A stretch of DNA of 64,000 nt from assembly GCF_963678635.1 (NCBI RefSeq), contig NC_087070.1, positions 10,634,539 to 10,698,538 on the forward strand, read 5' to 3'. The DNA is from Symsagittifera roscoffensis (taxonomy: Eukaryota > Xenacoelomorpha > Acoela > Convolutidae). The notes under the pieces are model-generated. The model had not been told where the DNA came from. It searched no databases and worked only from the letters and a program-made list of their open reading frames with translations. The translations under genes and the position numbers were made by a program. This document shows, in pieces, positions 29,877 through 41,617 of the stretch; positions within the stretch are counted from its first letter, which is position 1, and every line of letters starts with the position of its first letter.

Positions 29877-32800
29877 GTAAGTACAACAATCTGACCCTTT
29901 GGTTAACCTGTATCAGACTTCAATTATGGGCTGCGAATCCATGCTGAAAACATGAAGCTCCAAATCCTTGTAGTTTTCGAGATAATCGCATTTTTTGAAA
30001 AAAATGAAATTTCCAAAATTACTTTTATGTAATTTTTATTATGATCCTTGGTTTTAACTGATGCTCACTAAGCTAAGCTGCAATCATGATCGGGTTCCTC
30101 TAAATAAATTCTCGAAAAAAAAAATGTTTTCGAAAAGAGTGGAAAAAAAAACTAATTGAAAAAATTTTCATTTTTTTAAACTTAAATACTTTTTATTTAT
30201 AGTTATTATACTTTTCGTGTCTTACTACTACCAGGGTAGACGTCAAGCGGGCAATTATTATGCCCTTGGTCTATCCTCTTCAGATATGTTATACAAAATG
30301 TCAGATAAATTCAATGATGACTATTAAAAATGTGTTTCTTGATTTTCTGTATTTTGCATTTAATTGTCTGAAGAAATAAATTCTTTCTTTCTTTCTTTCT
30401 TTCTTTCTTTTGTAAAAAAATCTGACTGTAAAAAAATCTGACTCAAAATTTAATCGACCTTTTCTGCAGGGTGTTTTAAATACACTCTCATGACGAAGCC
30501 TTTCTAATTTTACTGATACTTCGGTGGTTCGTGGCTGAATCTATTTTTTGTTGCAATAAGGCAAAAAAATTGACCCAATATTTATGATAACTCAGTAAGG
30601 ATAGGTGAAAATGAATATTTGACAACAGTTTTTATCAAAAAAAGTGTTAAAAAAACAAAAGTTTTAGAAAAAATCAAAACATTTTTTTAAAATTGTTTAA
30701 TGTTTAGCGGACTTTAATTAAAATTTTTGTTTGTCAAAAAGGATGATCACAATAAAATTTTTACGCTTGATCTCCGTTTTATAAAACTGCTCGAAATGAG
30801 ACCGAAAGTCAAAAATTTTAAATCGTATTTTTCTACACTGAGGAATTTGTTTAGAAAACGCATGATTTTGCGTGGAAAACGCATGAAAAACACAACCGAG
30901 TTCAAAGTTCCTCCCCATTTTCAGTGGTGTGAACATCAACAAATCGGAACATAGATTTTTGTTATCATATTGAAATGTTCTCTATTAAATCACTCATTAT
31001 TTTTCCTTCTTTATTTACAAAAATTCGAATGGCGCACTTCTGCCAGCACATATTTTATTCTGCCAGGACCTGTATTATCTGAAAACTGAACGATTTCAAT
31101 TGCAACAAGGAAAGCCGGTTACTGTGCAAGTTGACCAGTATGAGTCGACCATAGTCTTAAAAATACAACAAAACTTTTTCAAATTATTGTCTTTTTTTCA
31201 CGTGGTGTGATAATTGGAGCTTAACAAAAAACTGGAGATCTGACAGTTATAGTAAAATGAACAAATTGAAAAAAAATTTTAAGAAAAAAAAATTATTTGA
31301 AGAATGAAAAGAAAAAATCAAAAAAATTTTATTTCATGTATTGCACTTTTTCGACTTATTGAAACTCTGATTTCAAAAATGCGCTAAAATCTTCAAAGTA
31401 AACTAACGTTACACAAGTTGAATTAAATTTTCACATTTAAAATTAAGCAATTGTAAGTTTTAAGCAGTTAAAGTAAGACTTCTCGCTCGCCTTATTCGCT
31501 CGAAACAAAACAAAAAATTGAAAATTATTTCAAACCGGTTTTTTTCGACACGGGAAAAAAATTGTTGAAATTTGAAATATGGTTCGAATCACAACTGTAA
31601 GAATTTTAAAATGATATATCACTCAACCCAGTCCGTTGGTTGTTTGTGGTACCTGATTTTGCGTGGAAAAAAAATTAAAACCCACGAATACAAAGTTCAT
31701 CCCCATTTTCAATGGTCGGAAATTTAGAATAACTGATGGCTTACCTTTTTTTGGTTCATGATTTGTAGGATTGATTGATCAGTACCGACTTCATTTTGAA
31801 TTTAAAAAAAAAGAAAATCTGTGTCCCACTTGTTGTTTACTGTCATCTTTTATCACTGAACAATAACAGTTGTCAAAAAGTATTTTTTGATTTTTGCATA
31901 GCAGCCGCTTTTTTGCAAGTATTTCGTTAAATAACGCTTGATTGATTCCAAAATTCATTTTAGTCACAAAATAATTGCAGCTCCTGAAAACTTTCTTCGC
32001 CATGAAATTTATTGATAAATAATGACCTCCCGAACAAAAAATTCAAGTTTTTTTTTCGCACTTTTTAACTACTTTCATGGATCTTTTGGAAGAATCACTT
32101 AAAATTCTGAGGCAAAAAAAGATCGTGGGAAACGTCAAGTTTGTCAAACTTTCAACCCGGTTCAGCTCAATCTAATATATAAATCAGTTTTGTGTTCAGA
32201 ACTTTACCAACTACGTCCCTCCAAATCTGGAGTATTTGATGATTCGCAATATGACCAACGTCAGTGACCACAACGGATACAAACATTTCGGTGCTCCTAT
32301 TTTTGCTCAGTTAGGAAATACGAAAAACTACATACGCGAAGCCTTTTCAAGAAATCATTTTTTTGTTGGAAAGTAAATCAAAAATTGCTTCTGTCATCAT
32401 GACAAAAGTAATTTTGAAAGACCTCACAATTGCTTTTTTTGCTCTTCAGTTTTCAACATCTTATCAAAAAGTTGTTTGTTTTTGTCAGAAAATCATTTAA
32501 ATTAAATTTTCCAAAGTCAAATTTGGGAGCAAAAATAACACCAACCGTATGTCAGTGTACAAGTTCTCCCGCAACCCTCGTGATTTCAACGTTCCTCCAA
32601 TTCTGCCGTACAAATCAGCCGATAGACTGACGAACAAGACTCTAATTAAGTTCATCTACGACTACATAGCTCTGGAAATTGCACCAATTGTGAACTTCGA
32701 AGTGTTCACGGACAGATTGTGTGAGATGTCGTCGGATAAGACGAATCAACGAGTGGATACGAAGTTTGAGAATGGGTTCCGATACTTAAAAGGATAGTTA

Positions 32801-35123
32801 CTGTTTTCTATTCGAAATTAAACAAATGAGCCGAGTTTATTCCATAGTTGAAGGAAAATTGTGATCTTTTTTAGTTGCTCAAAAACTATAGCGTTTTAGG
32901 TTCCGGAGTTTTTTGGGCGGAAAAAAGTTTATTGGTAGTTTTTTTTTCTGGAGAAATCAATGATTAATTGAAATCCGACGTCAAAAGAACAGTTTTTGCG
33001 ACTAATTTTCGTTCAGTTTCGTCTGAGCTTGACTAATATAAGACTAAAATTAACTAAAATACGTTGACTATTTGAAGAGCTTTAAACCACCGCTTTTATT
33101 CAATTCTGAGATTTTTTTCTTCAATTGGACTTTTTCAAAACTAATATCATTTTGTTTTCCTTTTATCAAAGTGCTAAGCCCCGCTTTACTGCCAAAAAAA
33201 CAACCAATTTCACCAATAGCTCAAAAGCTTCACCCACTTTTCTTTGAAATTCATTTTTGTCTGAAGCGTTGTCTATTTTTTAAAATTTTCACCCCTTTTC
33301 GAAAAAATTAAATATTTATTTTCTTATAAAATGAACGTTTTCTAATCGGTTCATAGTGTTGTTTTAAATTGTAGTGCGGCTAGCTTGTGGCTATGACGCG
33401 GAATACATGACTTACGTGGAGCTCTCTCAGGATGTGGTCGACTGCTTTTACAGCGAAGGTAACCTAGCAACCTTCAAATTGGGGATTAGGGGGGGGGGGG
33501 GGGTGGTTGTTTAGTGATGCTTAGAATAAGGAAGACAAAAATCCAAATTTTATTTACATCTGGAAACGTTTAGGAGAAGTGGTTTTCAACGGGAACACAG
33601 TGCTGGTGGATAACCCATGGAGTCCGGCCGCGCTCGCCAAAAAGGTACTCTCTTGTTGACAAAAACGTCCGGCTTTCGCAACCTTGAAACCTCTCGTTTT
33701 TAGAAAAAAGAATTTCAATTTATAATTTCTGTAAAAAACTTTTGACATATTTTAGTTCATAATTGGTAGTGGATGTTTGGGGGAATGCGGGGGACGGACG
33801 CCTTCTTCTGGGGGGCTTAACCACCTGAACACAAAAAATGACCCCTTTTTTGTATTAATCTAGGAACATCATTTTCTGCCTCGGGCCAATTCGTTTTTGG
33901 TCTGTTTTTATTCAGAAAAAGTTACCGAGAATTTGGCAGAAAGTTTGGGCAGGAAATTTGCCAAAACAGGGTTTTCCACGCAATGAAAAATTTGAGTTTG
34001 AAACCGATTGAAATTGATTTCAACCAAATATTAAACTGTGTGAAAATCGATTGACTGTATGAAGTAGCCCGTTTTAGAATTAATAAAGTCGACTTAGAAT
34101 GGGTTAAATAGATTTTTATTGCAAAAAAAATGTTTTATTGCCTAAATCGGTTTTTGCAAGGCAGTGAAATTCATCGAAATCCCAACAAAATTATGTTTTA
34201 ATTTGTTTTGAAGTTTGAGCGTAGTTTTTTACTCAAGAAAAATTTTCATCAGAGCTACAGAGAGCGAGAGTCGAGGAAGGTTTTTTTTATCTCTAGACGA
34301 AATTACGTTAGGCAAATTATAATTGAAAACTCATTAAAACAGAACAATTCATTTTTGGTGCAGAAAATTTACGTATTAATTATACTCAGATTTCTTTTCA
34401 GACAAAACATCAACACAAAAGTCAAATGAAAAGCATAACTTTATTCCAGTTTTTTTGTTTGGTAGTCGAGAAAATCTGAATATACTCTATTTATAATCTA
34501 CATAAAGCGAATAAATAAAAATTGGATAAATATTGATTAAATACATACGATTCAAATTGATTTAAATAGATTTTATTGTTAATAAATTCAGCATGAAAAA
34601 GAAACCAAAAAAAGCTATCAAAATGAACTTAAATCAATTTAGACTCGATCGAAATAGAGTTTTAAGCACTATTTTTATATCTAACTAAATCGAACTTCAA
34701 TCAACTCCAATCAATTTTGATTTGGTGTGTGCTACATTATCTGTATAAAACCGATTGCAGTCCATTTCTTGTCAGAACGGGTCATTTTTATCTGGGAAAA
34801 CTTCTGAATTGTTTTAACTCAAAGTCCTCAAGAGAATCCTGGGTCCGCGCCTTGCTGAAATTAGTTGCTTTAGAAGAAAATGCTGAAAATATAAGGTAAA
34901 ATAAAATCACTCAAAATCTTAGAAATTCAATATGTGTCATTTTTTTCAGCTGCAGCAGAGGATTGAAGAGATTGCGGGGAAGAAGGACCGACCGACAAAT
35001 GGGACGAAAACCAATAATGACAAACAACCGACTGCAAGCCAAGCAAAGAAACTGGAGGCAACAGTTACTCCTTCACCTGCCGTCAATCTTGATGCAAATT
35101 CTGACGGAGACGTTAAGCGATGA
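29433..35123 (+). CDS. Host gene 2: secreted glycoprotein, probable paralogue of gene 1
   Basis: Exons supported: 29433-29876 (ATG and signal peptide), 32200-32290, 32556-32720 (or to 32792), 33375-33458, 33574-33644 and 34950-35123 (TGA). A short exon near 31067-31129 is likely. Splice phases join correctly across 32290/32556, 33458/33574 and 33644/34950. Exon 1 begins MLKVGLVFLLVFRF, a clear signal peptide, and holds several N-X-T/S sites. LMIRNM, an LPYK motif, a phase 1 intron series and a phase 0 intron before the last exon all parallel gene 1. The C-terminus is different: a hydrophilic Lys/Thr/Asn-rich tail instead of gene 1's hydrophobic end. The ATG lies 252 bp after the gene 1 stop. 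ATTAAA at 35144 is a possible polyadenylation signal. The biochemical function is not recognised. Confidence 0.7.
30225..30415 (+). mobile_element. Probable non-LTR retrotransposon 3' end with (TTCT)n tail
   Basis: CAGGGTAGACGTCAAGCGGG, a short stem around GGGCAATTATTATGCCC, then AAGAAATAAA and seven TTCT units. This is the layout of a 5'-truncated LINE or SINE tail. It lies in the first gene 2 intron. Confidence 0.4.
31067..31129 (+). CDS. Gene 2 putative short exon
   Basis: Acceptor TGCCAG ends at 31066 and the frame is phase 0, encoding DLYYLKTERFQLQQGKP and on to VTVQ. The donor is ambiguous (GTTACT at 31118 or GTTGAC at 31130). The YY...LQQ pattern resembles gene 1 exon 3873-4038. Other gene 2 exons in this gap may have been missed. 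Confidence 0.4.
32200..32290 (+). CDS. Gene 2 exon with LMIRNM motif
   Basis: Acceptor GTTCAG ends at 32199; the chosen donor is GTGCTC at 32291. It encodes NFTNYVPPNLEYLMIRNMTN through YKHF and ends in phase 1. This matches the phase of the next exon exactly (split codon G|TG). Confidence 0.65.
32556..32792 (+). CDS. Gene 2 exon (3' end uncertain)
   Basis: Acceptor TGTCAG ends at 32555. It encodes VYKFSRNPRDFNVPPILPYK and onward. A consensus phase 1 donor GTGAGA at 32721 would end the exon at 32720. The frame stays open, with coding-like composition, to the phase 1 position 32792, where only a non-canonical GA donor exists. The next exon needs a phase 1 entry, which both options satisfy. 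Confidence 0.6.
33375..33458 (+). CDS. Gene 2 exon
   Basis: Acceptor TTGTAG ends at 33374; the donor is GTAACC. Phase 1 in and out. It encodes RLACGYDAEYMTYVELSQD through CFYSE. Confidence 0.7.
33574..33644 (+). CDS. Gene 2 exon
   Basis: Acceptor GTTTAG ends at 33573; the donor is GTACTC. Enters in phase 1, leaves in phase 0. It encodes GEVVFNGNTVLVDNPWSP through ALAKK. Confidence 0.7.
34950..35123 (+). CDS. Gene 2 last exon
   Basis: Acceptor TTTTTTCAG ends at 34949. Phase 0. It encodes LQQRIEEIAGKKDRP and a Thr/Lys/Asn-rich hydrophilic tail ending DGDVKR, with the TGA stop at 35121. No membrane segment is present. Confidence 0.75.
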   Translation: MQQRIEEIAGKKDRPTNGTKTNNDKQPTASQAKKLEATVTPSPAVNLDANSDGDVKR

Positions 35124-35196
35124 GAAGTGACGACACTGCCTCTATTAAATCATCAATACTGGTTCAAAAACTAGAACAAAACTTCATGATTATGAT

Positions 35197-35618
35197 CAGG
35201 GGCGGATTTAGGGGGGGGGCGCTTACCCCTCTTCAGGGATTCGACCCCCTGCCGACCCAAAGGGTCCCCCCTTTGGTACTTTTTAAGAAATCCATTTTTG
35301 GCCTACAGACCCTAAAATTGTTTTAAGCGCGCCTTTGGCGCCAATACATGCTAACTTTGAGGGGGAGCGCACGCCAAAAAAACGCGATTTTTTTATTATC
35401 AAAATGTTCCAAAAAGTGCACAAAAACGGCTTTGCTTCCCTCTTTTTTTTTCAAAAAATTGGCTGCGGCGGAGAAAATTTGGCCAAAACAGCGTCTTTTT
35501 TGTGCACTAAGAGAGCTCGGAGAATTAATTTGATCGACCTAAAAAAAGGCTGTCAAAACTTTCGAAATTTTTTTGAAATTCCGCCCCCGCCCTCGAGAAA
35601 ATCCTAGATCCGCCCCTG
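35197..35618. mobile_element. 422 bp hAT-family MITE
   Basis: Inverted ends CAGGGGCGGATTTAGG and CCTAGATCCGCCCCTG, with the 8 bp target duplication ATTATGAT at 35189-35196 and 35619-35626. Both features are classic for hAT elements. It is inserted 73 bases after the gene 2 stop codon. Confidence 0.85.
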
Positions 35619-35893
35619 ATTATGATTATGCATAAGATTCGTGTAATATTATACATTATTGTAATATTGTCGTTGTTTTCATGTCGTTACTGGCGTTGTT
35701 TTCAAGTCCAGATTTTTGTGTAAAAAAATGTTTACGATTGGCTAAAAATGGGTCTAATTAATCGAATAATTGATGTTGTCTCTCAACTAACTTTTCTAAA
35801 TCAACGTACTGCTTTTTAAACGTTCATAAGTAATCATGCTGTATAGTTTTAAAATCCAAAAAATTTACCGGGGAACGGCGAGTACTATACCAA

Positions 35894-36697
35894 CCCGGGT
35901 CGAGGTGCTCACTTTACGTTTCGACTTTCAAAAAGATAGAGATTTGGAACGAGTGAAGAGTCGGAACATAATACGAGCACGGTCGAGATACATATCTCGA
36001 GCACATTCGAAACATACCTTGAGCACAGTCGAGATACATACCTCGAGCGTGGTTGAATTATACCTCGAGCACGGTTTGAATTATTCTCGAGCACGGTCGA
36101 AACATACATACCTCAGCACGGTCGAGATACATACCTTAGGCGTGGTCGAGATACATAACTCGAGCACGGTCATATTATACCTCGAGCACGGTCAAAGCAT
36201 TGCTCGAGCACGGTCGAAACATACCTCGTGAACGGTCGAAACATTTCCCCTTGTCTGGTCTAAACATACCTTGAGCACGCTCGAAATATTCCTCGAGCAC
36301 AGTCGAGCGGGTCCAAAACATTCCTTGATCACGGTAAAAAACTCTATTGTCCCGCTGTAACTCTGAAACAATTGAAAATAAAAACTTCTACCAAATATAT
36401 TCCTTTTTGAAAACATTCGACTCAAATGGCGAACCAGTATTCCAAAATAATGAAAAGTTGACTCAAAAACAATTCAACTCGGCTCTTATCTTTTCAGTCT
36501 GATGAAAAAAGCATCATAAGATGTTACCTGAATAGCATAACTTATTAAGTTTAAGTTTGGATGTTGTTTCGAAGTCGCAACCTACCCGAATTTGACCGAA
36601 CACGGTCGAGATTTATCTTGATTGCGTCGCGTAGGGTTGAAGCACCCCAAATTTTTGTCATGGCAGTTGATTTATCAAGTGAGCACCTCTACCCGGG
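35894..36697. repeat. Inverted repeat flanking minisatellite block 1
   Basis: CCCGGGTCGAGGTGCTCACT at 35894-35913 and AGTGAGCACCTCTACCCGGG at 36678-36697 match as inverted copies at 19 of 20 bases. Confidence 0.55.
35966..36336. repeat. Minisatellite block 1 (22/24 bp unit)
   Basis: About 16 units of the TCGAGCACGGTCGA-type repeat, more diverged than the later blocks. It is bracketed by a 20 bp inverted repeat (35894-35913 and 36678-36697). Confidence 0.8.
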
Positions 36698-36718
36698 GAT
36701 CTTCCAACAGTCCAAGTG
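36337..36718. other. Non-repeat spacer between array blocks
   Basis: About 380 bp of unique sequence with one isolated CACGGTCGAGAT unit near 36602. No gene seen. Confidence 0.5.
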
Positions 36719-37606
36719 TCGGAACATAATTCGAGCACGGTCGAAACATACCTTGAGCACAGTCGAAACATATCTTGAGCACAGTCAAAACATCCCTTCC
36801 GCAAGGTCGAATTATACCTCGAGCACATTCGAAACATACCTTGAGCACAGTCGAGATAAATACCTCGAGCACGGTCGAATTATACCTCGAGCACAGTCGA
36901 AACATACCTTGAGCAGAGTCGAGATACAGACCTCGAGCACGGTCGAATTATACCTCGAGCACGGTCGAAACACACCTTGAGCAGAGTCGAGACACAGACC
37001 TCGAGCACGGTCGAATTTTACCTCGAGCACCGTCGAAACATACCTTGAGCACAGTCGAAACATACCTTGAGCACAGTCGAAACATACCTTCCGCACGGTC
37101 GAATTATACCTCGAGCACATTCGAAACATACCTTGAGCACAGTCGAGATAAATACCTCGAGCACGGTCGAATTATACCTCGAGCACGGTCGAAACACACC
37201 TTGAGCAGAGTCGAGACACAGACCTCGAGCACGGTCTAATTATACCTCGAGGACGGTCGAAATGCACCCTGAGCACAGTCGAAACATACCTTGAGCACAG
37301 TCGAAACATACCTTGAGCACAGTCGAAAATGCCTTCCGCACGGTCGAATTATACCTCGAGCACATTCGAAACATACCTTGAGCACAGTCGAGAAAAATAC
37401 CTCGAGCACGGTCGAATTATACCTCGAGCACATTCGAAACATACCTTGAGCACAGTCGAGATACAGACCTCGAGCACGGTCGAATTATACCTCGAGCACG
37501 GTCGAAACACACCTTGAGCAGCGTCGAGACACAGACCTCGAGCACGGTCTAATTATACCTCGAGGACGGTCGAAATGCACCCTGAGCACAGTCGAAACAT
37601 ACATTA
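36719..37606. repeat. Minisatellite block 2
   Basis: About 40 units. It starts after GTCGGAACATAATTCGAGCA, a lead-in also found before block 1. It is cut at about 37607 by non-repeat DNA carrying the second LTR-element copy. Confidence 0.85.
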
Positions 37607-37896
37607 CTAAGCGTTCATTGCTGGTTGATTGCTTAGTAATTTATCCTAAATTATAAGTCTCACCTTAGATCGTCAAGTTGTCTTGACAAACGTTATAGTA
37701 GAAACAATAGTTAGAAAAGCTATGAATTAATTAGCTGGGTAAATACAAAGCACAGGTTTATTAGGTTACTTAAATGAATCGATAAGCGTAAAGAGTTATA
37801 CCTATGAGGGGAACCTGAGTTAATCTTATTTTGTTCATCAATATTTTATCTTCTTACTAAGGTCGACGGTTGTTTAGTATTCTTGGGTCACCGTTG
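37607..37896. other. Unique flank left of the second LTR element
   Basis: Not minisatellite and not part of the LTR element. No open frame of note. Together with 43566-44420 it formed the target of the LTR insertion. Confidence 0.4.
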
Positions 37897-38056
37897 TGGA
37901 ACCTGATCTAAACTACAATTTATAATTGGATAAACTGGATATTTTATCACTGTAAAATATTTAATATTAACCAATCATAATCCATCTAACTAACAACCCA
38001 CTTATTTGTAAGTGCTGAAATTACTTGTAATTTCAGCACCAGAGAGATTTGAATTT
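37897..38056 (+). repeat. Truncated 5' LTR
   Basis: It matches the start of the 43156 LTR with a few substitutions and includes the hairpin at 38012-38039. The match stops at GAATTT. Confidence 0.8.
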
Positions 38057-39345
38057 TTCAAGAAATGTCACTCTCCGAATTAGAAACACTTCACCAATTA
38101 TGCGAACTAGAAAGGACACAAATCCTACAATCACTCGCACTAGCAGTATTAAAAATACCCTACGCAGGATACTTATTGTCAGGAAATAGATCAAATTTTC
38201 TAGACTACGAAGGAAATTTTTTATGGTTTTATACTTGTACCAAAAAAGTATCACCACTATATGTTTTTGAAGATAAACGTTGTTATAAAAGAATCCCTAT
38301 ATTCTATAAAAATAAAGTACATTTTGTTGACACACTCCCAAGACGAACATATTTTTGGGATACCGCAGTCCCATGTGGATCAGAAAATAGCCACAATGTA
38401 GTACAGTTGAATCCTGATGAAGATAAATATTATCTCCTTACTCCATACCCTACGTTAATGCAACCACTCAAAAAATTTTTACCCGAAAGCATCAGAGCTA
38501 TTGCTCGTAATCCAAATATTGATTTACAATCAATTGGAATATATTCTGAATCAGATATCCAACATCACATTAGAACACAACAATTTCAAGAATTATTAAC
38601 ACAAATGGACACTATACAAAGACAATCAATTGACCAAAATTTAGGAAAACTTGCTGAAACCGCAGGATTTGCAGATATTTATACACAAGATTATAGCGGA
38701 TATTTTAAAGACATTTAAGACTATATATATTTAAACGGCGAAAAATACAGACCACAAGATATTTCACCTATAAGTATTTTCAGTTTTGTCACCCTAAAAA
38801 ACAAAATTCTAGCTTTTCTAGGATGGCCCTATTACATCTTAGAAAAATTAACTATCTTATACGCAATGTTTAACTTTATAGGATTTCTTTTCTCACTTTT
38901 AAAAGGAATCTATAACACATGCGCTAAACACACACAAGTAAACAGACAAGCAAGTGTAGCACGCATACTGTTTGCAGGATTTTTTGGAAATTTTTCATCA
39001 GCAATAATCAAAAAACTTTTAGACGCACAAATCAAAGAATATAACACGAAAATAGCCACAAGACAGAATACTTACGACGAAGAACATAATAATATAGAAG
39101 TAACACCTACCGCACCACAGTTGCCACCCCTACCACAAAACCATCCATTATCATTAGTCCCACGTAATTTCCGAAACCTAGCAATCACAAATAACCCAAA
39201 TTCTAGACCAAAAATACCACAAAGTCCCATCCAACATATTATGACACATCATTCACAAAATGATAATACATACGAACAAATTATAGAACAACCCCACACC
39301 ACCACTTTTCAGTCTCAAAATAATCATTTTTTTAGCCCACGATGA
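38057..39345 (+). pseudogene. env-like: 3' part of envelope-like gene, second copy
   Basis: The frame opens with SLSELETLHQLCELER and includes CYKRIPIFYKN, YFWDTAVPCGSEN, the membrane segment and the tail with PTAP. It ends at TGA 39343-39345, overlapping the ORF 3 ATG. One TAA at 38716-38718 replaces the AAA of the first copy. The signal peptide and N-terminal ectodomain are deleted. Confidence 0.65.
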
Positions 39346-40630
39346 GCCGAAAACTTGGATCCCTACACCGCTCAAATTCCCACCCAGCCAACGTCCAAAC
39401 TCCAATCCCAATAATCCCACTTTTTGCTTTCCCACCACCCGATTTTCCGATTATTAATATATCATCAGGCACGAATTCTGATACTAACTCAGATATTTCA
39501 GTTTTGTACTCTACCTCACAACTTAATCACCCTAATGTAGAAACCCCTGACGAATTTGCAGACTCCGAACCATTTCAGATCATTTCAGATTTTTTTCAGA
39601 TCATTAATTTTCAGATCATTTCCTCAGTTTTTTCAAAACCTCCTTTTCAACCAATCCCAACAAATAATTCACTCCCATCCGTTTACACTTTTTTTTATGC
39701 TTCGCAAGTGACTGCAACCTACTCTCTACTTCATTCAGAACGATCATATAATAATTCTCCAGATACCCCCAAATTTCCTAGGAACTCGATAATTTTATTA
39801 CCCTACAACAACAGTTAATACACCCCAACACCCTCACAATACATCAACTTTCATCCACAATAGAATCCTCAAACCCACCTACTCCTACACCCTCCTCAGC
39901 TTACACTGCATCATTAGCACAATCATGCAGCTTTTCAGCATCATTAGCACTGCATCATTAGCACAATAATTTCAGATTTTTTTTCAGATCACTAATTTTC
40001 AGATCATTTCCTCAGTTTTTTCAAAACCTCCTTTTCAACCAATCCCAACAAATAATTCACTCCCATCCGTTTACACTTTTTTTTATGCTTCGCAAGTGAC
40101 TGCAACCTACTCTCTACTTCATTCAGAACGATCATATAATAATTCTCCAGATACCCCCAAATTTCCTAGGAACTCGATAATTTTATTACCCTACAACAAC
40201 AGTTAATACACCCCAACACCCTCACAATACATCAACTTTCATCCACAATAGAATCCTCAAACCCACCTACTCCTACACCCTCCTCAGCTTACACTGCATC
40301 ATTAGCACAATCATCCACATCCACCGAAACACCTAGTAGCACTAACCGAGCTTATCGCACTTTTAAAAGAAAATTCCCGAATCAAACATTCCCGACCAAA
40401 CCAGGAACAGCCTGCGAATATATTAATCACCCACAACACACCAACACGAAAGATTTTCTAGCAATCACCCTACCTAATTTCCACAATATACATTAAATAC
40501 ACCTAACGACACTAATGACACACGTAGTTTCGTAGATGAACATGTTTTAATGCCCACACTTCATTGGACAACTTATTATAATTTTACTAATCCCCTTTGC
40601 CTGCCACTAATAATACTCATGACGACATAG
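39342..40630 (+). pseudogene. ORF 3, second copy, with internal 388 bp duplication
   Basis: Starts MSRKLGSLHRSNSHPAN. A 388 bp segment is tandemly repeated (TCCTCAGTTT at 39621 and 40009), bringing a stop at 39816-39818. The conserved end VLMPTLHW is present before the TAG at 40628. Confidence 0.5.
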
Positions 40631-40644
40631 AAAAGAACAAAAAC

Positions 40645-41543
40645 ATGTTATATAGACTCACTGCAACACTAACACCTAGACAATTTACTTACGTAGGATA
40701 TAAAAAATTACTAAAAACATTCACTGCACCCCGAGCTAACGAATTTACAATAGAATATTACGACCATAATATCATCCGAACTAATCAAGACCAATTTTTA
40801 GATGAAGATCGCTTCGCTAACCCACAACTAACAGAAAAATTTTTCATCAAAACGTCATACGTATTCACACTTAATATTTTTGATAGAAAATATAATCACA
40901 TCATTTCTGAAGCACTAAATGATATTCAAGCTTACGAAAGTTTCCAAGACAAATTTCAGTTATTTTCACTAACCTTTCACTTTCTTGCACCACATGAACG
41001 CAATTTGCACTGTTCCCACGATATTATGTTACGCACTAAACAAACTCACAAATATACATACTATCGTTTCATACAAAATCATTTTGATTTGCATACCCCA
41101 TCAAGACAACCACACCATCGTTTTCAGTTTCTTATTTCAAAATACACATCATCATTTTTCTTAATTTCACTTATTGCATCAAAGATACTAGCCTCCACGG
41201 CATCCTCCGCAATTATGACCCAGTAACACAAATGTATATATTTTGTCCCATCACGAAAACCTTTAACGCCGAAGAATCCAGACCCTTCCTTATCCAGCCT
41301 GTAGAAATACCAATATTAGAATTCATTCACAATACTAAATATAATCACAAAATATATAAATTCATTCAAAACACACCTTACGAGTTTGCAGTAGGCACCG
41401 AAGAACTAAAAACCATTAAAGCACTTCAATTGCTTTGGCCACTGCTCCAAACTAAAAACATCATTCGCATACTAGCCAAATTACTAACAACATCAGATAT
41501 GATACACGACATCTTCCCCAACGGCTTTTTCCCAGACGATTAA
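40645..41543 (+). pseudogene. ORF 4, second copy (frame break)
   Basis: ATG 40645 gives MLYRLTATLTPRQFTYVGYK, collinear with ORF 4 of the first copy. The frame is lost between about 41130 and 41230 and recovered at YIFCPITKTFNAEES. It ends at TAA 41541, followed by CAG|GTAAGT. Confidence 0.6.
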
Positions 41544-41617
41544 CAGGTAAGTTTAATTTAAACTACTCTTCACTAATAAATTTAAATAAATAATTAATGC
41601 TTCATTTATATTTCTAG

